31,537 nt of DNA from Bacilli bacterium (lineage in GTDB: Bacteria; Bacillota_I; Bacilli_A; RFN20; CAG-826): positions 1 to 31,537 of the forward strand of contig JAEDOI010000011.1 of the NCBI GenBank assembly GCA_016302065.1, in the 5' to 3' direction. The position numbers and the translations under genes are program-made. Position 1 is the stretch's first letter; each line of letters begins with the position of its first letter. A model generated the notes under the pieces. The model was not told the origin of the DNA, did not search any database, and worked only from the letters and a program-made list of their open reading frames with translations. Below, one piece after another: positions 1 through 7,801 of the stretch.

Positions 1-46
1 GTAGTGCTGAAGGTAGGCGATAGCTGAGAATAAGAAGTAGCTGGGC
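1..46 (+). rRNA. rrf: 5S ribosomal RNA, 3' end (partial)
   Basis: The first 46 bases are richer in G+C than the rest and encode no credible protein end. They read like the 3' third of a bacterial 5S rRNA: GTAGT opens the helix IV/V arm, GCT...AGC can close that arm, TGAGAATAAGAAG stands where 5S genes have a GAGAGTAGGA-like loop E/helix IV strand, and GTAGCTGGGC stands where the terminal helix I strand (as in TTGCCAGGC) lies. A T-tract follows at once. The 5' part lies outside the window, so helix I cannot be checked. The match is from memory of Bacillus and Staphylococcus 5S sequences, not a search. Confidence 0.62.
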
Positions 47-55
47 TCTTTTTTT
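47..55 (+). terminator. T-tract after the 5S rRNA
   Basis: TC followed by seven Ts directly after the putative 5S helix I strand. The terminal 5S helix would act as the terminator stem, as is common at the end of rRNA operons. The other half of the stem is outside the window. Confidence 0.5.
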
Positions 56-79
56 GTAGTTACACTATATATTAAACTT

Positions 80-106
80 TTGTAAATTTTCAATATATGA
101 TAAAAT
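80..106 (+). promoter_or_regulatory. Possible promoter of the yloU-fakA unit
   Basis: TTGTAA (80-85) and TAAAAT (101-106) with a short 15-nt spacer, 27 nt before the chosen ATG. An overlapping TATGAT (96-101) is an alternative -10. It is plausible because the upstream gene ends at a T-tract, but the spacing is not optimal. Confidence 0.4.
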
Positions 107-132
107 ATTAAGACAAGTTGAAAGGGGTTATT

Positions 133-459
133 ATGGATTTAGAAAAAAGAAAAGAATTAGCTCTATTAATTGGTGAAACTGTATGTTCTACATATGGAGT
201 TGTTGGATTAACCCGTGTTAAATCTTTAAAGAATCAACTTGTTATTTTAAAAAAAGAAAATTATGTAGATGGAGTTCTTGTCTTTAGAAATTTAAAAGAT
301 AAGTTCGACATTGATGTTCATCTTATTGTTGCTTACGGAGTTAAAGTAAGCGAGGTTGTAAATCAAGTAAGTAAAAGAATTTTATATGAAGCCTCAAAAA
401 AATATGGCAATATTTTCGGAAAAATCAATGTTTATGTCGAAGATTTACTTGTTCTATAA
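133..459 (+). CDS. yloU: Asp23/Gls24 (DUF322) family protein
   Basis: A 108-residue protein of the Asp23/Gls24 family. The sequence shows the family pattern: an N-terminal helix with GETVCSTYGVVGL, a beta hairpin, then DVHLIVAYGVKVSEV and a C-terminal helix ending INVYVEDL. Family members are small envelope-associated or alkaline-stress proteins whose molecular role is poorly defined. I chose the ATG at 133 over an in-frame TTG at 118 because AAAGGGG (121-127) is a good Shine-Dalgarno five bases before the ATG. It sits just upstream of fakA, the conserved yloU-yloV pairing of Bacillota, which supports the identification. No membrane segment or signal peptide is visible. Confidence 0.85.
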   Translation: MDLEKRKELALLIGETVCSTYGVVGLTRVKSLKNQLVILKKENYVDGVLVFRNLKDKFDIDVHLIVAYGVKVSEVVNQVSKRILYEASKKYGNIFGKINVYVEDLLVL

Positions 460-483
460 CCTAAAAATATCTTGGGAGAAATT

Positions 484-2160
484 ATGAGAACTATTGATGG
501 TCAGATGTTTAAGATGATGGTTATTAGCGCTTCAAACAATTTGTATAACCATTATCCAGAAGTTGATGCACTTAATGTATTCCCTGTTCCTGATGGTGAT
601 ACTGGAATGAATATGAATTTAACGTTAACAAGTGGTGCAAAAGAAGTGCAAAATAGAAGCGATAATGACATTTATTCTATTGCTAAAACCTTTAGTAGAG
701 GTTTATTAATGGGTGCTAGAGGAAATAGTGGAGTTATTACTAGTCAAATTTTTAGAGGATTTGCTGAAGCTTTAGAAGGTAAAAAAGAGATTAATGCTGT
801 TGAATTAGCTGATGCTTTTGTTAATGGTAGTAAAATCGCTTATAAAGCTGTTATTAGACCAGTTGAAGGTACAATTTTAACAGTTATTAGAGAGTCTAGC
901 GAAAATTTAAAGAAAAAGATTAGAACTTTTAGTTCGATTGAAGATGCTTTTAAAATTTTACTTCATGAGGCAAAAGAAAGTTTAGAAAGAACTCCTAATC
1001 TTTTACCTGTTTTAAAAGAAGTTGGAGTTGTTGATAGTGGTGGAGCAGGACTTGTTAAGATTCTTGAAGGTATGGAATCGATGATCCATGGCGATTTTAT
1101 AGAAAGAAATGAAGCTGAAGTTGTTGATAAAAATGGGAATGCCCAAGTCAAAGCTGATGAAGAAGAAAGCGAGTTTGGGTATTGTACTGAATTTATTTTA
1201 CGCTTAGGACCAAAAGAAACTAAAAAAGCGTTTAATAAGAATAGATTTACAAGTGTTTTAAATGCTCATGGTAATAGTCTTGTTGTTGTTCAAGATGAAG
1301 ATTTAGTTAAAGTTCATGTTCATACATTAACTCCAGGCAATATATTTAATTATGCTCAACAATTTGGCGAATTTGTAAAATTAAAATGTGAAAATATGAC
1401 TGAGCAACATAATGAAATTTTATTTAGTGAAAATGCTAAAGATATGGCTGCTAGTAAACTTAGCACTGCTCCATTAGCTGCACCTAAAGAAAAGAAGGAA
1501 TATGCTTTAATTGCTACAAGTAGTGGAAGCGGAATAGATGAACTATTTAAAGAAGTTGGAGTTGAATATATCGTAAGTGGAGGGCAAACTATGAACCCTT
1601 CAACCAACGATTTTATTGATGCTGTGAAAAAATGTAATGCTAAAGTTTGTTATATTTTCCCAAATAATGGAAATATTATTCTTGCAGCAAGTCAAGCTAA
1701 AGAAGTTTTAAAAGATGAATATGATATAAGAGTAATTCCTACAAAAACTATTATGCAAGGTGTTGTAAGTGCTATGAATTTTAATCCAGATTTAAGCAAT
1801 GATGATAATGAATCTGCATTAAATGATGCTATTTCTGCTGTTAAAAGTGGGGCTGTCACTTTCTCAATTAAAGATACTGAAATCAATGGAGTAAGTGTGA
1901 AAAAAGATGAATATATGGCAATTAGAGAATCTAAAGATATTATTTCTTCTTTTAAAGATAAATTTGATGCTCTACGTGATTTAATTAAACATTTAGTTGA
2001 TGAAGATAGTGCTCTTGTTACTATCCTTTATGGAGAAGATGTTAGTGATGAAGATGCCAATGCATTAATTGATGAATTTAATAATGAATATCCAGATTTT
2101 GAATTTGATATTCGCAAAGGAAATCAGCCAGTTTACAGTTTTATTGTTGGCGTTGAATAA
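484..2160 (+). CDS. fakA: Fatty acid kinase subunit A (DAK/YloV family)
   Basis: A 558-residue ATP-binding kinase subunit. With an acyl-binding FakB partner (none here), FakA phosphorylates exogenous fatty acids to acyl-phosphate, the same intermediate PlsX makes. The N-terminal dihydroxyacetone-kinase-like nucleotide domain shows NVFPVPDGDTGMNM (about residues 36-49), with metal-binding aspartates, and GARGNSGVITSQIFRG. A middle domain has VVDSGGAGL and KVHVHTLTPG, and the C-terminal part has GGQTMNPSTNDF, typical of YloV proteins. Length fits the family (about 550). The start is the ATG at 484, preceded by GGGAGA (474-479), not the TTG at 472. Proximity to plsX makes metabolic sense. Confidence 0.92.
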   Translation: MRTIDGQMFKMMVISASNNLYNHYPEVDALNVFPVPDGDTGMNMNLTLTSGAKEVQNRSDNDIYSIAKTFSRGLLMGARGNSGVITSQIFRGFAEALEGKKEINAVELADAFVNGSKIAYKAVIRPVEGTILTVIRESSENLKKKIRTFSSIEDAFKILLHEAKESLERTPNLLPVLKEVGVVDSGGAGLVKILEGMESMIHGDFIERNEAEVVDKNGNAQVKADEEESEFGYCTEFILRLGPKETKKAFNKNRFTSVLNAHGNSLVVVQDEDLVKVHVHTLTPGNIFNYAQQFGEFVKLKCENMTEQHNEILFSENAKDMAASKLSTAPLAAPKEKKEYALIATSSGSGIDELFKEVGVEYIVSGGQTMNPSTNDFIDAVKKCNAKVCYIFPNNGNIILAASQAKEVLKDEYDIRVIPTKTIMQGVVSAMNFNPDLSNDDNESALNDAISAVKSGAVTFSIKDTEINGVSVKKDEYMAIRESKDIISSFKDKFDALRDLIKHLVDEDSALVTILYGEDVSDEDANALIDEFNNEYPDFEFDIRKGNQPVYSFIVGVE

Positions 2161-2167
2161 AAAAATT

Positions 2168-2192
2168 GGCCTTTCTTTTGAAAGGCCTTTTT
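2168..2192 (+). terminator. Intrinsic terminator between fakA and plsX
   Basis: A perfect 8-bp stem GGCCTTTC / GAAAGGCC (2168-2175 and 2180-2187) with a TTTT loop, followed by five Ts. It ends 13 bases before the plsX ATG, and I see no convincing promoter between them, so it may be leaky. Confidence 0.88.
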
Positions 2193-2205
2193 ACAAGGAG
2201 CTAGT

Positions 2206-3180
2206 ATGAAATTTGTTATTGATATGATGGGTGGAGATCATGGAGTTGAAACCACAATTGGTGCTGTTAAAGAATTCTTAAAATTGCATGATGATGTTTA
2301 TTTTTATTGTGTTGGTAATGTTGAATGTTTATCTCCTCTTGAAGGGTTAGATAGAGTTACAATTGTTCCATCAATTGAAGTTTTAAAGATGGATGTTGAT
2401 CCAATGGAAGCAATGCATAAAAAAGATTCTTCTTTAAATATTGCTATGGAAACCTATTTAAAAGAAAATTGTGATTGTTTAGTTAGTGCTGGAAGTACTG
2501 GCGCTTTAGTAAGTGAAGGTGTTTTTAAAATTAAAAGAATGGCTGGAATTAAAAGACCTTGTTTAGTTTCGCCTTTCCCAACAGTTATTAAAGGTAAAAA
2601 TTTTGTTTGTGCTGATTTAGGTGCAAATACTGAAAATACTAGTGAAAACTTGCTTCAATTTGCAAAAATTACTTCTATTTTCTATCGCATTGCCTATAAT
2701 TGTGAAAACCCAAAAGTATATTTATTAAATAATGGAACAGAGGAAGAAAAGGGTAATAATTTAATGAAGGAAACGTATCAATTATTAAAGAATGATCCTT
2801 CAATTAATTTTAAAGGTAATATGGAAGCAAGAGAACCTTTAAATGGTGAATGTGATGTTTTAATTACAGATGGATTTACAGGTAATATTTTTCTTAAATC
2901 AACTGAAGGTGCTTGTAAAGTTATGTCTAATTTGATTAAGAGATCATTTAAAACTAATTTTATGACCAAAATCGGTTATCTTTTTGCCAAAAAAGGTTTT
3001 AAAGATATGAGCGAGACAATGGATTATAAATCAACTGGAGGTGCCATGCTTTTAGGTGTTAATGGGTTGTTAATTAAAGCTCATGGAAGTAGCGATGTTA
3101 GAACATTTGTTTCATCTTTAAAGATTGGTTATAGACTATCTAAGAATGATATAATTAATAAAATTAAGGAAAATTTATAA
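2206..3180 (+). CDS. plsX: Phosphate acyltransferase PlsX
   Basis: A 324-residue acyl-ACP:phosphate acyltransferase. It makes acyl-phosphate from acyl-ACP for PlsY in phosphatidic acid synthesis and acts peripherally at the membrane. The N-terminus MKFVIDMMGGDHG matches the family DAMGGDHAP motif; KKDSSLNIAM, VSAGSTGAL and CADLGANTENTSENLLQFA follow in the expected order, with DGFTGNIFLKSTEG near the end. The SD AAGGAG (2195-2200) lies five bases before the ATG. The usual fapR, fabD, fabG and acpP neighbours are absent, and rnc follows after three bases. Placement after fakA puts both routes to acyl-phosphate side by side. Confidence 0.95.
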   Translation: MKFVIDMMGGDHGVETTIGAVKEFLKLHDDVYFYCVGNVECLSPLEGLDRVTIVPSIEVLKMDVDPMEAMHKKDSSLNIAMETYLKENCDCLVSAGSTGALVSEGVFKIKRMAGIKRPCLVSPFPTVIKGKNFVCADLGANTENTSENLLQFAKITSIFYRIAYNCENPKVYLLNNGTEEEKGNNLMKETYQLLKNDPSINFKGNMEAREPLNGECDVLITDGFTGNIFLKSTEGACKVMSNLIKRSFKTNFMTKIGYLFAKKGFKDMSETMDYKSTGGAMLLGVNGLLIKAHGSSDVRTFVSSLKIGYRLSKNDIINKIKENL

Positions 3181-3183
3181 AAG

Positions 3184-3867
3184 ATGGAGGATTTAATTCA
3201 GTTTTTTAAAAAATTTCATATAAAAATTAAGAATGTTGAGCTTTATGAAATGGCTTTCACACATTCTTCTTTTAATAGTGAAGCAAAAACTCACCATCAT
3301 GATTATGAAAGATTAGAGTTTATGGGAGACTCTGTTTTAGGTTTTGTTGTAGCAAGTTTATTATACAATTATCATCCTGAATTAAGAGAAGGCGATTTAA
3401 CAAAAGCTAAAGCAAGTTTAGTTCAAACAAAATCTTTAGCAGAATATGCTAGAAAACTTAATTATCAACACTATATTAGAGCAGGTCATTCAATTCCAAG
3501 TGAAGAATTGTTAAAAAATAATTCAATTTTAGAAGATATTTTTGAAGCAGTTATAGGAGCAATTTATTTAGATCAAGGAATTAAAGTTGCAACTCAATTT
3601 ATTACAAGTATTTTTCTTGAAGATGTTATTAATTTTAAAATGGAAGATATTAAAGATTATAAATCTATGCTTCAAGAGATTATTCAATGTGAGCATAGAG
3701 AATCTGTTTCTTATAAAACAGTTTCAGAAAAAGGTCCACCTCATGATAAAACATTTTTTGTTGAAGTATATTTTAATAATATATGTTTAGGAAAAGGAGT
3801 TGGTAAAAGTAAAAAAGAAGCCGAGCAAAGTGCTGCTTGTGATGCATTAAGAAAGACAGTTAAATAG
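3184..3867 (+). CDS. rnc: Ribonuclease III
   Basis: A 227-residue double-strand-specific endoribonuclease used in rRNA and mRNA processing. The catalytic signature YERLEFMGDSVLGFVV lies at about residues 41-56, and the second acidic helix EDIFEAVIGAIYLDQG at about 119-134 carries the family's catalytic Asp/Glu. The C-terminal double-stranded RNA-binding domain begins at DYKSMLQEII and ends with the GKGVGKSKKEAEQSAA motif. Length is normal. The ATG is three bases after the plsX stop. The nearest SD-like AAGGA (3166-3170) is 13 bases upstream inside plsX, so translation is probably coupled. smc, which usually follows rnc in Bacillota, is missing; ftsY follows at once. Confidence 0.96.
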   Translation: MEDLIQFFKKFHIKIKNVELYEMAFTHSSFNSEAKTHHHDYERLEFMGDSVLGFVVASLLYNYHPELREGDLTKAKASLVQTKSLAEYARKLNYQHYIRAGHSIPSEELLKNNSILEDIFEAVIGAIYLDQGIKVATQFITSIFLEDVINFKMEDIKDYKSMLQEIIQCEHRESVSYKTVSEKGPPHDKTFFVEVYFNNICLGKGVGKSKKEAEQSAACDALRKTVK

Positions 3868-3868
3868 T

Positions 3869-4882
3869 ATGGGATTATTTAAGTTTTTAAAAGAAAAATT
3901 ATTTAAGAAAAAAGAGAAAAAAGAAGAAGAAGTAAAACAAGCTGAATCTATTGAAAAATATGATAAAGGAATGGCAAAATCACGAAAAGAGTTTTCTTCT
4001 AAGCTTGATGAACTTACAAAAAAGTATAAGGTAGTAAATGAAGACTATTTTAATGAGCTCGAAGAAATTTTAATAGAAGCAGATTGTGGTGTCTCTTTTG
4101 CCTTAAATATTATTGATGAACTTTTAGATGAATCAAAAGAAAAAAATATAACTTCTCCGAAAGAAATTAATGAATTATTAGTAGATAAAATGTTTTTAAA
4201 TTATTTAAAAGAAGGAGAAGATATTGTTAATGAAATAGATTTTTCTTCTACTCCTAGAGTACTTTTAGTAATGGGAGTTAATGGAGTTGGAAAAACTACA
4301 ACTATTGCAAAACTTGCTTATAGATATATTAAACAAAATAAAAAAGTTACTCTTGTTGCAGCTGATACTTTTAGAGCTGGAGCAAAAGAACAACTTACAG
4401 TTTGGGCTGAAAGATTAAATTGTAATATTGTAACAGGAAATGATAATGAAGATCCAGCTAGTGTGGCTTTTAAAGGTGTTAAAGAAGGAACGGAAAATCA
4501 TAGTGATTTAATAATTATAGATACTGCTGGTAGACTTCAAAATAAGAAGTCTTTAATGGATGAATTAAAGAAAATTACTAAAGTAATTAAAAAAGAAAAC
4601 AGTAATCCTATTGAGTCATTTCTTGTTATTGATGCAACAACTGGTCAAAATGGTGTTTCACAAGCTACTGCTTTTAAAGAATTAACCGATATTACTGGCA
4701 TTGTTATTACAAAAATGGATGGAACTAGCAAGGGTGGAATTATTCTTGCTATTAGGCAAGAGTTAGGAATTCCTGTTCGTTTCATTGGACTTGGTGAAAA
4801 AATGGATGATTTAGAAGAATTTGATTTAGATAAATATTTATATGGACTTTGCAGTGGATTAATTAAGAATGAAGAAAATTGA
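3869..4882 (+). CDS. ftsY: Signal recognition particle receptor FtsY
   Basis: A 337-residue SRP GTPase, the membrane-associated receptor for Ffh. The N-terminus MGLFKFLKEKLFKKKEKK is a basic amphipathic targeting helix with only a short acidic linker in place of a long A domain. The NG domain follows: GVNGVGKTTT (P loop, about residue 137), AADTFRAGAKEQL, IIDTAGRLQ, TKMDGTSKGG and GLGEKMDDL. It begins one base after the rnc stop and ends in TGA, evidence for the standard genetic code. Its end overlaps ylxM by 14 bases. Having ftsY, ylxM and ffh consecutive keeps both SRP GTPases in one unit. Confidence 0.96.
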   Translation: MGLFKFLKEKLFKKKEKKEEEVKQAESIEKYDKGMAKSRKEFSSKLDELTKKYKVVNEDYFNELEEILIEADCGVSFALNIIDELLDESKEKNITSPKEINELLVDKMFLNYLKEGEDIVNEIDFSSTPRVLLVMGVNGVGKTTTIAKLAYRYIKQNKKVTLVAADTFRAGAKEQLTVWAERLNCNIVTGNDNEDPASVAFKGVKEGTENHSDLIIIDTAGRLQNKKSLMDELKKITKVIKKENSNPIESFLVIDATTGQNGVSQATAFKELTDITGIVITKMDGTSKGGIILAIRQELGIPVRFIGLGEKMDDLEEFDLDKYLYGLCSGLIKNEEN

Positions 4883-5186
4883 AGAATTTGACTACATTAA
4901 CAATCTATTTTTAATTTATGGAAATTTATTAACTGAGAAACAAAAAGAAATTGTAGAACAATATTATGTTTACAATCTTTCCTTAAGTGAAATTAGTGAA
5001 AATATTAATATTTCAAGAAGCGCAGTTAGTGATTCATTACTTCATGCTAAAGATAATCTTCTTAAATATGAAGAAGAATTAAAAATATATGAAAAACAAG
5101 GCAAAATTAAGGATATTGTTGATAAAAGTAATAATATTGATGAATTAAAAAAGTGTATATTGGAGGTAATTAACGATGGCATTTGA
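4869..5186 (+). CDS. ylxM: YlxM family SRP-associated DNA-binding-like protein
   Basis: A 105-residue protein of the YlxM/UPF0122 family, known in streptococci as an SRP-associated factor. It is a sigma-region-4-like helix-turn-helix protein: LTEKQKEIVEQYYVYNLSLSEIS followed by the recognition helix ISRSAVSDSLLHAKDNL (about residues 18-60), then a charged helical tail. It overlaps the ftsY end by 14 bases and the ffh start by 11, so the three genes are probably co-translated. It ends in TGA. Position between the two SRP GTPases is the conserved one and supports the call. Confidence 0.92.
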   Translation: MKKIEEFDYINNLFLIYGNLLTEKQKEIVEQYYVYNLSLSEISENINISRSAVSDSLLHAKDNLLKYEEELKIYEKQGKIKDIVDKSNNIDELKKCILEVINDGI

Positions 5187-6504
5187 AGCTTTACAAGAAA
5201 AGTTTTCTAGAATTGTTAAGACAATAAAAGGAGAATCAAAACTTACTGAGAAAAACATGGAAGCCATGTTAAAGGAAGTTCGTATTGCCCTTTTAGAAGC
5301 AGATGTAAATTATAAAGTTGTTAAAGTTTTTGTCTCTAATGTAAAAGAGAAAGCTCTTGGTCAACAAGTTTATACAAAATTAAATCCAAGTGAAATGGTT
5401 ATTAAAATTGTTAAAGATGAACTTGTTGAACTTTTAGGTTCTGATAGAAGTGAATTAGCATATAACAAAAATAAGCCAACAATTATTATGCTTGTTGGTC
5501 TTCAAGGTAGTGGTAAAACAACAACTGCTGCAAAACTTGCTAATTTAATGAAAAATAAGCTTAAAAAGAAGGTTCTTTTGGCTGCTTGTGATGTTTACCG
5601 TCCTGCTGCTATTGATCAACTTGCTCAACTTGCTAGTGAACTTAAAGTTGATTTAGTTAATATGGGAGATAAAGTTAATCCTGTGGATATAGCATTAAAA
5701 GCTAAAGAAAAAGCATATAATGATCATTATGATGTTTTAATTATTGATACGGCGGGTCGTCTTCAAATTGATGAGCCTTTAATGGAAGAACTTAAAAATA
5801 TAAAAGAAAAGGTTAAACCTGATGAAATTTTGCTTTTAACTGATGCCCTTGCTGGTCAAGATACCGTAAATGTTGCTAAAACTTTCAATGATACTTTAGG
5901 ATTAACTGGAGATATCATGTCTAAAATGGATGGTGATAGTAGAGGTGGTGCCGCTTTAAGTATAAGTTATGTTACAGGAGTTCCAATCAAATTTATTGGA
6001 ACTGGGGAAAAGATAACTGATTTAGATATATTTTATCCAGAAAGAATGGCTGAAAGAATTTTAGGAATGGGTGATGTTTTATCTCTTATTGATAAAGTTC
6101 AAGAAAATATTGATGAAAATGAGGCAAAAAAAGCTGTTAATAAAATGATGGGCGGGAAATTTACTCTCGATGATATGCTAGATCAAATGAAACAAGTTAA
6201 AAAACTTGGCAGTTTAAAATCGTTGATGAAATTAATTCCTGGTGCTCCAAAGATTAGTGATGAGCAATTTAAATTAGTAGAAGATGAAATGAAAAATTTT
6301 GAAGTCATCATTAATTCTATGACTAAAGAAGAAAGAGAAAATCCTGAAATTTTAAAAAATAGTAGAAAATGTAGAATAGCTAAAGGCAGTGGAAAAACGA
6401 ATGCTGATGTTAATAGAGTCTTAAAGAAATATGAAGAGATGAAAAAGCAAACTAAATTGTTAAAGGAAATGAAAAAAGGAGGGAGATTCCCTAGTGGTTT
6501 TTAG
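5176..6504 (+). CDS. ffh: Signal recognition particle protein Ffh
   Basis: A 442-residue SRP54 homologue that binds SRP RNA and signal sequences and docks with FtsY. NG domain: GLQGSGKTTTAAKLA (about residue 106), DVYRPAAIDQL, DTAGRLQID, SKMDGDSRGGAALS and GTGEKITDLDIFYPERMA. M domain: FTLDDMLDQMKQVKKLGS and the RNA-binding stretch SRKCRIAKGSGKTNADVNR near the C-terminus; family members more often have SRRxRIAxGSG there, so the Cys is a small variation. SD GGAGGT (5162-5167) is eight bases before the ATG. The 3' end overlaps the convergent trmD by 14 bases. No SRP RNA gene was seen in the window. Confidence 0.97.
   Translation: MAFEALQEKFSRIVKTIKGESKLTEKNMEAMLKEVRIALLEADVNYKVVKVFVSNVKEKALGQQVYTKLNPSEMVIKIVKDELVELLGSDRSELAYNKNKPTIIMLVGLQGSGKTTTAAKLANLMKNKLKKKVLLAACDVYRPAAIDQLAQLASELKVDLVNMGDKVNPVDIALKAKEKAYNDHYDVLIIDTAGRLQIDEPLMEELKNIKEKVKPDEILLLTDALAGQDTVNVAKTFNDTLGLTGDIMSKMDGDSRGGAALSISYVTGVPIKFIGTGEKITDLDIFYPERMAERILGMGDVLSLIDKVQENIDENEAKKAVNKMMGGKFTLDDMLDQMKQVKKLGSLKSLMKLIPGAPKISDEQFKLVEDEMKNFEVIINSMTKEERENPEILKNSRKCRIAKGSGKTNADVNRVLKKYEEMKKQTKLLKEMKKGGRFPSGF
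6472..6492 (-). terminator. Compact terminator for trmD inside the ffh 3' end
   Basis: On the minus strand AGGGA-ATC-TCCCT is followed by CC and six Ts, just past the trmD stop. The same hairpin on the plus strand is followed by TTTTT seven bases later (6499-6503), so it may serve ffh as well. The stem is only five base pairs. Confidence 0.5.
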
Positions 6505-7267
6505 TAAATTTCTTTCCTTTTTCAATCGCTTTTAATTCTTCATCGCTTAATTTATTATTTTCAAATTGTTCAATTAATTTTAAATCGGTTTTTGATAATT
6601 TTAATTTTTTAAATAAATCTGGTCTATATTTTTTTGTATATCCTAAAGACATTTTATGTCTATATTTCTCAATAACCCTATGATTTCCTGAATATAATAT
6701 ATCAGGAACACATTTATTATCAAATTCATATGGTTCAGTATATTGAGGATATTCAATTAAATCGTTGTTAAAAGTCTCTTCTTTTATAGAGTCGTTATTA
6801 ATAACTCCATTAACTAATCTAGATATTGCATCAATAATAACAAAACTAGCAGTTTCTCCTCCAGTTAATATGTAATCACCAATTGATATTTCTTCATCAA
6901 AATATGAATAAACTCTTTCATCAATCCCTTCATAATGACCACAAAGAATAACTATTTCTTCTTCTTTTGACAAAGATAAAGCTATTTTTTGATTAAAAAC
7001 TTTACCTCTTGGACTCATTATTATTTTTTTTGAATTAGGGGATGAAGAAGCTTTTAAAGCATCAACGATTGGTTGACATTTCATTATTAATCCAGCACCT
7101 CCACCAATCGGAGGAGTATCTGTTCGATGATTTTTATCAAGTGTATATTCTCTAATGTTAACTATTTTGACCTCAATTAATTTTTTTTCAATGGCTCTAG
7201 CAATAATTGACGAAGATAAAAAACTTTCATACATTGAAGGGAAAGTAGTTAGAATAATAAATCTCAT
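6491..7267 (-). CDS. trmD: tRNA (guanine-N1-)-methyltransferase TrmD
   Basis: A 258-residue SPOUT methyltransferase that makes m1G37 in tRNAs and so prevents frameshifting. It shows the knotted SAM-binding region: GGGAGLIMKCQP (about residue 55), VILCGHYEGIDERV and SIGDYILTGGE. The catalytic/linker region VPDILYSGNHRVIEKYR and the C-terminal domain YRPDLF...LKLIEQF follow. Length is typical. It is last in a minus-strand unit (rpsP, khpA, rimM, trmD), and its start overlaps the rimM stop by four bases. It converges on ffh with a 14-base overlap of the two 3' ends, an unusual position because trmD normally runs with ffh and rplS. Confidence 0.96.
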   Translation of the reverse strand: MRFIILTTFPSMYESFLSSSIIARAIEKKLIEVKIVNIREYTLDKNHRTDTPPIGGGAGLIMKCQPIVDALKASSSPNSKKIIMSPRGKVFNQKIALSLSKEEEIVILCGHYEGIDERVYSYFDEEISIGDYILTGGETASFVIIDAISRLVNGVINNDSIKEETFNNDLIEYPQYTEPYEFDNKCVPDILYSGNHRVIEKYRHKMSLGYTKKYRPDLFKKLKLSKTDLKLIEQFENNKLSDEELKAIEKGKKFTKNH

Positions 7268-7770
7268 AATAATCCTTCAATTACATGTATCGTAATTGTC
7301 TTATTTTCTAAATCAACATTTTTAATAAAGAAATCGTTGAAAGGAACAAAAGAAATTTTACCTTCAATAGTTTTAATTTTTAATGTTAAATTTGCTGGAA
7401 ATTCTTCAATTTCAATAGTAATTCCCACTTCTTTTTTATCTTCATCGTATACTTTAAGATCTTTTAAATCATCATAATAAAATTCATTTTTTAGAAGAAT
7501 AGATTCGTCCTTCATACAGAAAATATCATGATTCTTTAGATTTTCAACTTGTTCAACACTCGTGAACTCTTTAAAACTTATTGCATCAAATTTTGCATCT
7601 TTAATTCTAAATGATTTAACTGTAACGGGAATATAATTATTATCTACTTGAATATATAGTTTATTTCCCTTTTTATATCTAATTTCTTTAAATGAGGTTG
7701 TTGAAAATATCTTAATTTCACCATTAAGACCTATTGAATTAACAATACGAGCCACTCTTAAATATTGCAT
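7264..7770 (-). CDS. rimM: 16S rRNA processing protein RimM
   Basis: A 168-residue 30S maturation factor that binds S19 and helps assemble the 30S head. The N-terminal domain opens with YLRVARIVNSIGLNGEIKI, the family's 'G-I-x-x-x-x-G-l-x-G-e-v' pattern; a C-terminal PRC-barrel half shows VYDEDKKEVGITIEIEEFPANLTLKIK and ends VPFNDFFIKNVDLENKTITI. Length is normal. Its stop overlaps the trmD start by four bases. No Shine-Dalgarno is visible before the ATG; instead a small hairpin with a T-run (7781-7801) separates it from khpA, so its expression may differ from that of the two upstream genes. Confidence 0.93.
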   Translation of the reverse strand: MQYLRVARIVNSIGLNGEIKIFSTTSFKEIRYKKGNKLYIQVDNNYIPVTVKSFRIKDAKFDAISFKEFTSVEQVENLKNHDIFCMKDESILLKNEFYYDDLKDLKVYDEDKKEVGITIEIEEFPANLTLKIKTIEGKISFVPFNDFFIKNVDLENKTITIHVIEGLL

Positions 7771-7780
7771 AATTAAATAT

Positions 7781-7801
7781 AAAAAAGGAAGTAAATTCCT
7801 T
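7781..7801 (-). terminator. Attenuator-like hairpin between khpA and rimM
   Basis: Minus-strand reading AAGGAA-TTTAC-TTCCTT followed by four further Ts; the first bases overlap the khpA stop codon. The stem has only two G-C pairs, so termination would be partial at best. Confidence 0.4.

Noticed and set aside
118..132. TTG start giving the Asp23 protein five more residues
   Set aside because: The SD AAAGGGG lies after this TTG and fits the ATG at 133. The same reasoning removes TTG starts at 472, 10533 and 17817.
3587..3790. 67-residue frame within rnc
   Set aside because: Leu/Ile/Lys-biased shadow frame inside a convincing RNase III gene.
4869..5186. YlxM as an extracytoplasmic sigma factor
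   Set aside because: It has only the region-4-like helix-turn-helix and the conserved position between ftsY and ffh; no region 2 is present.
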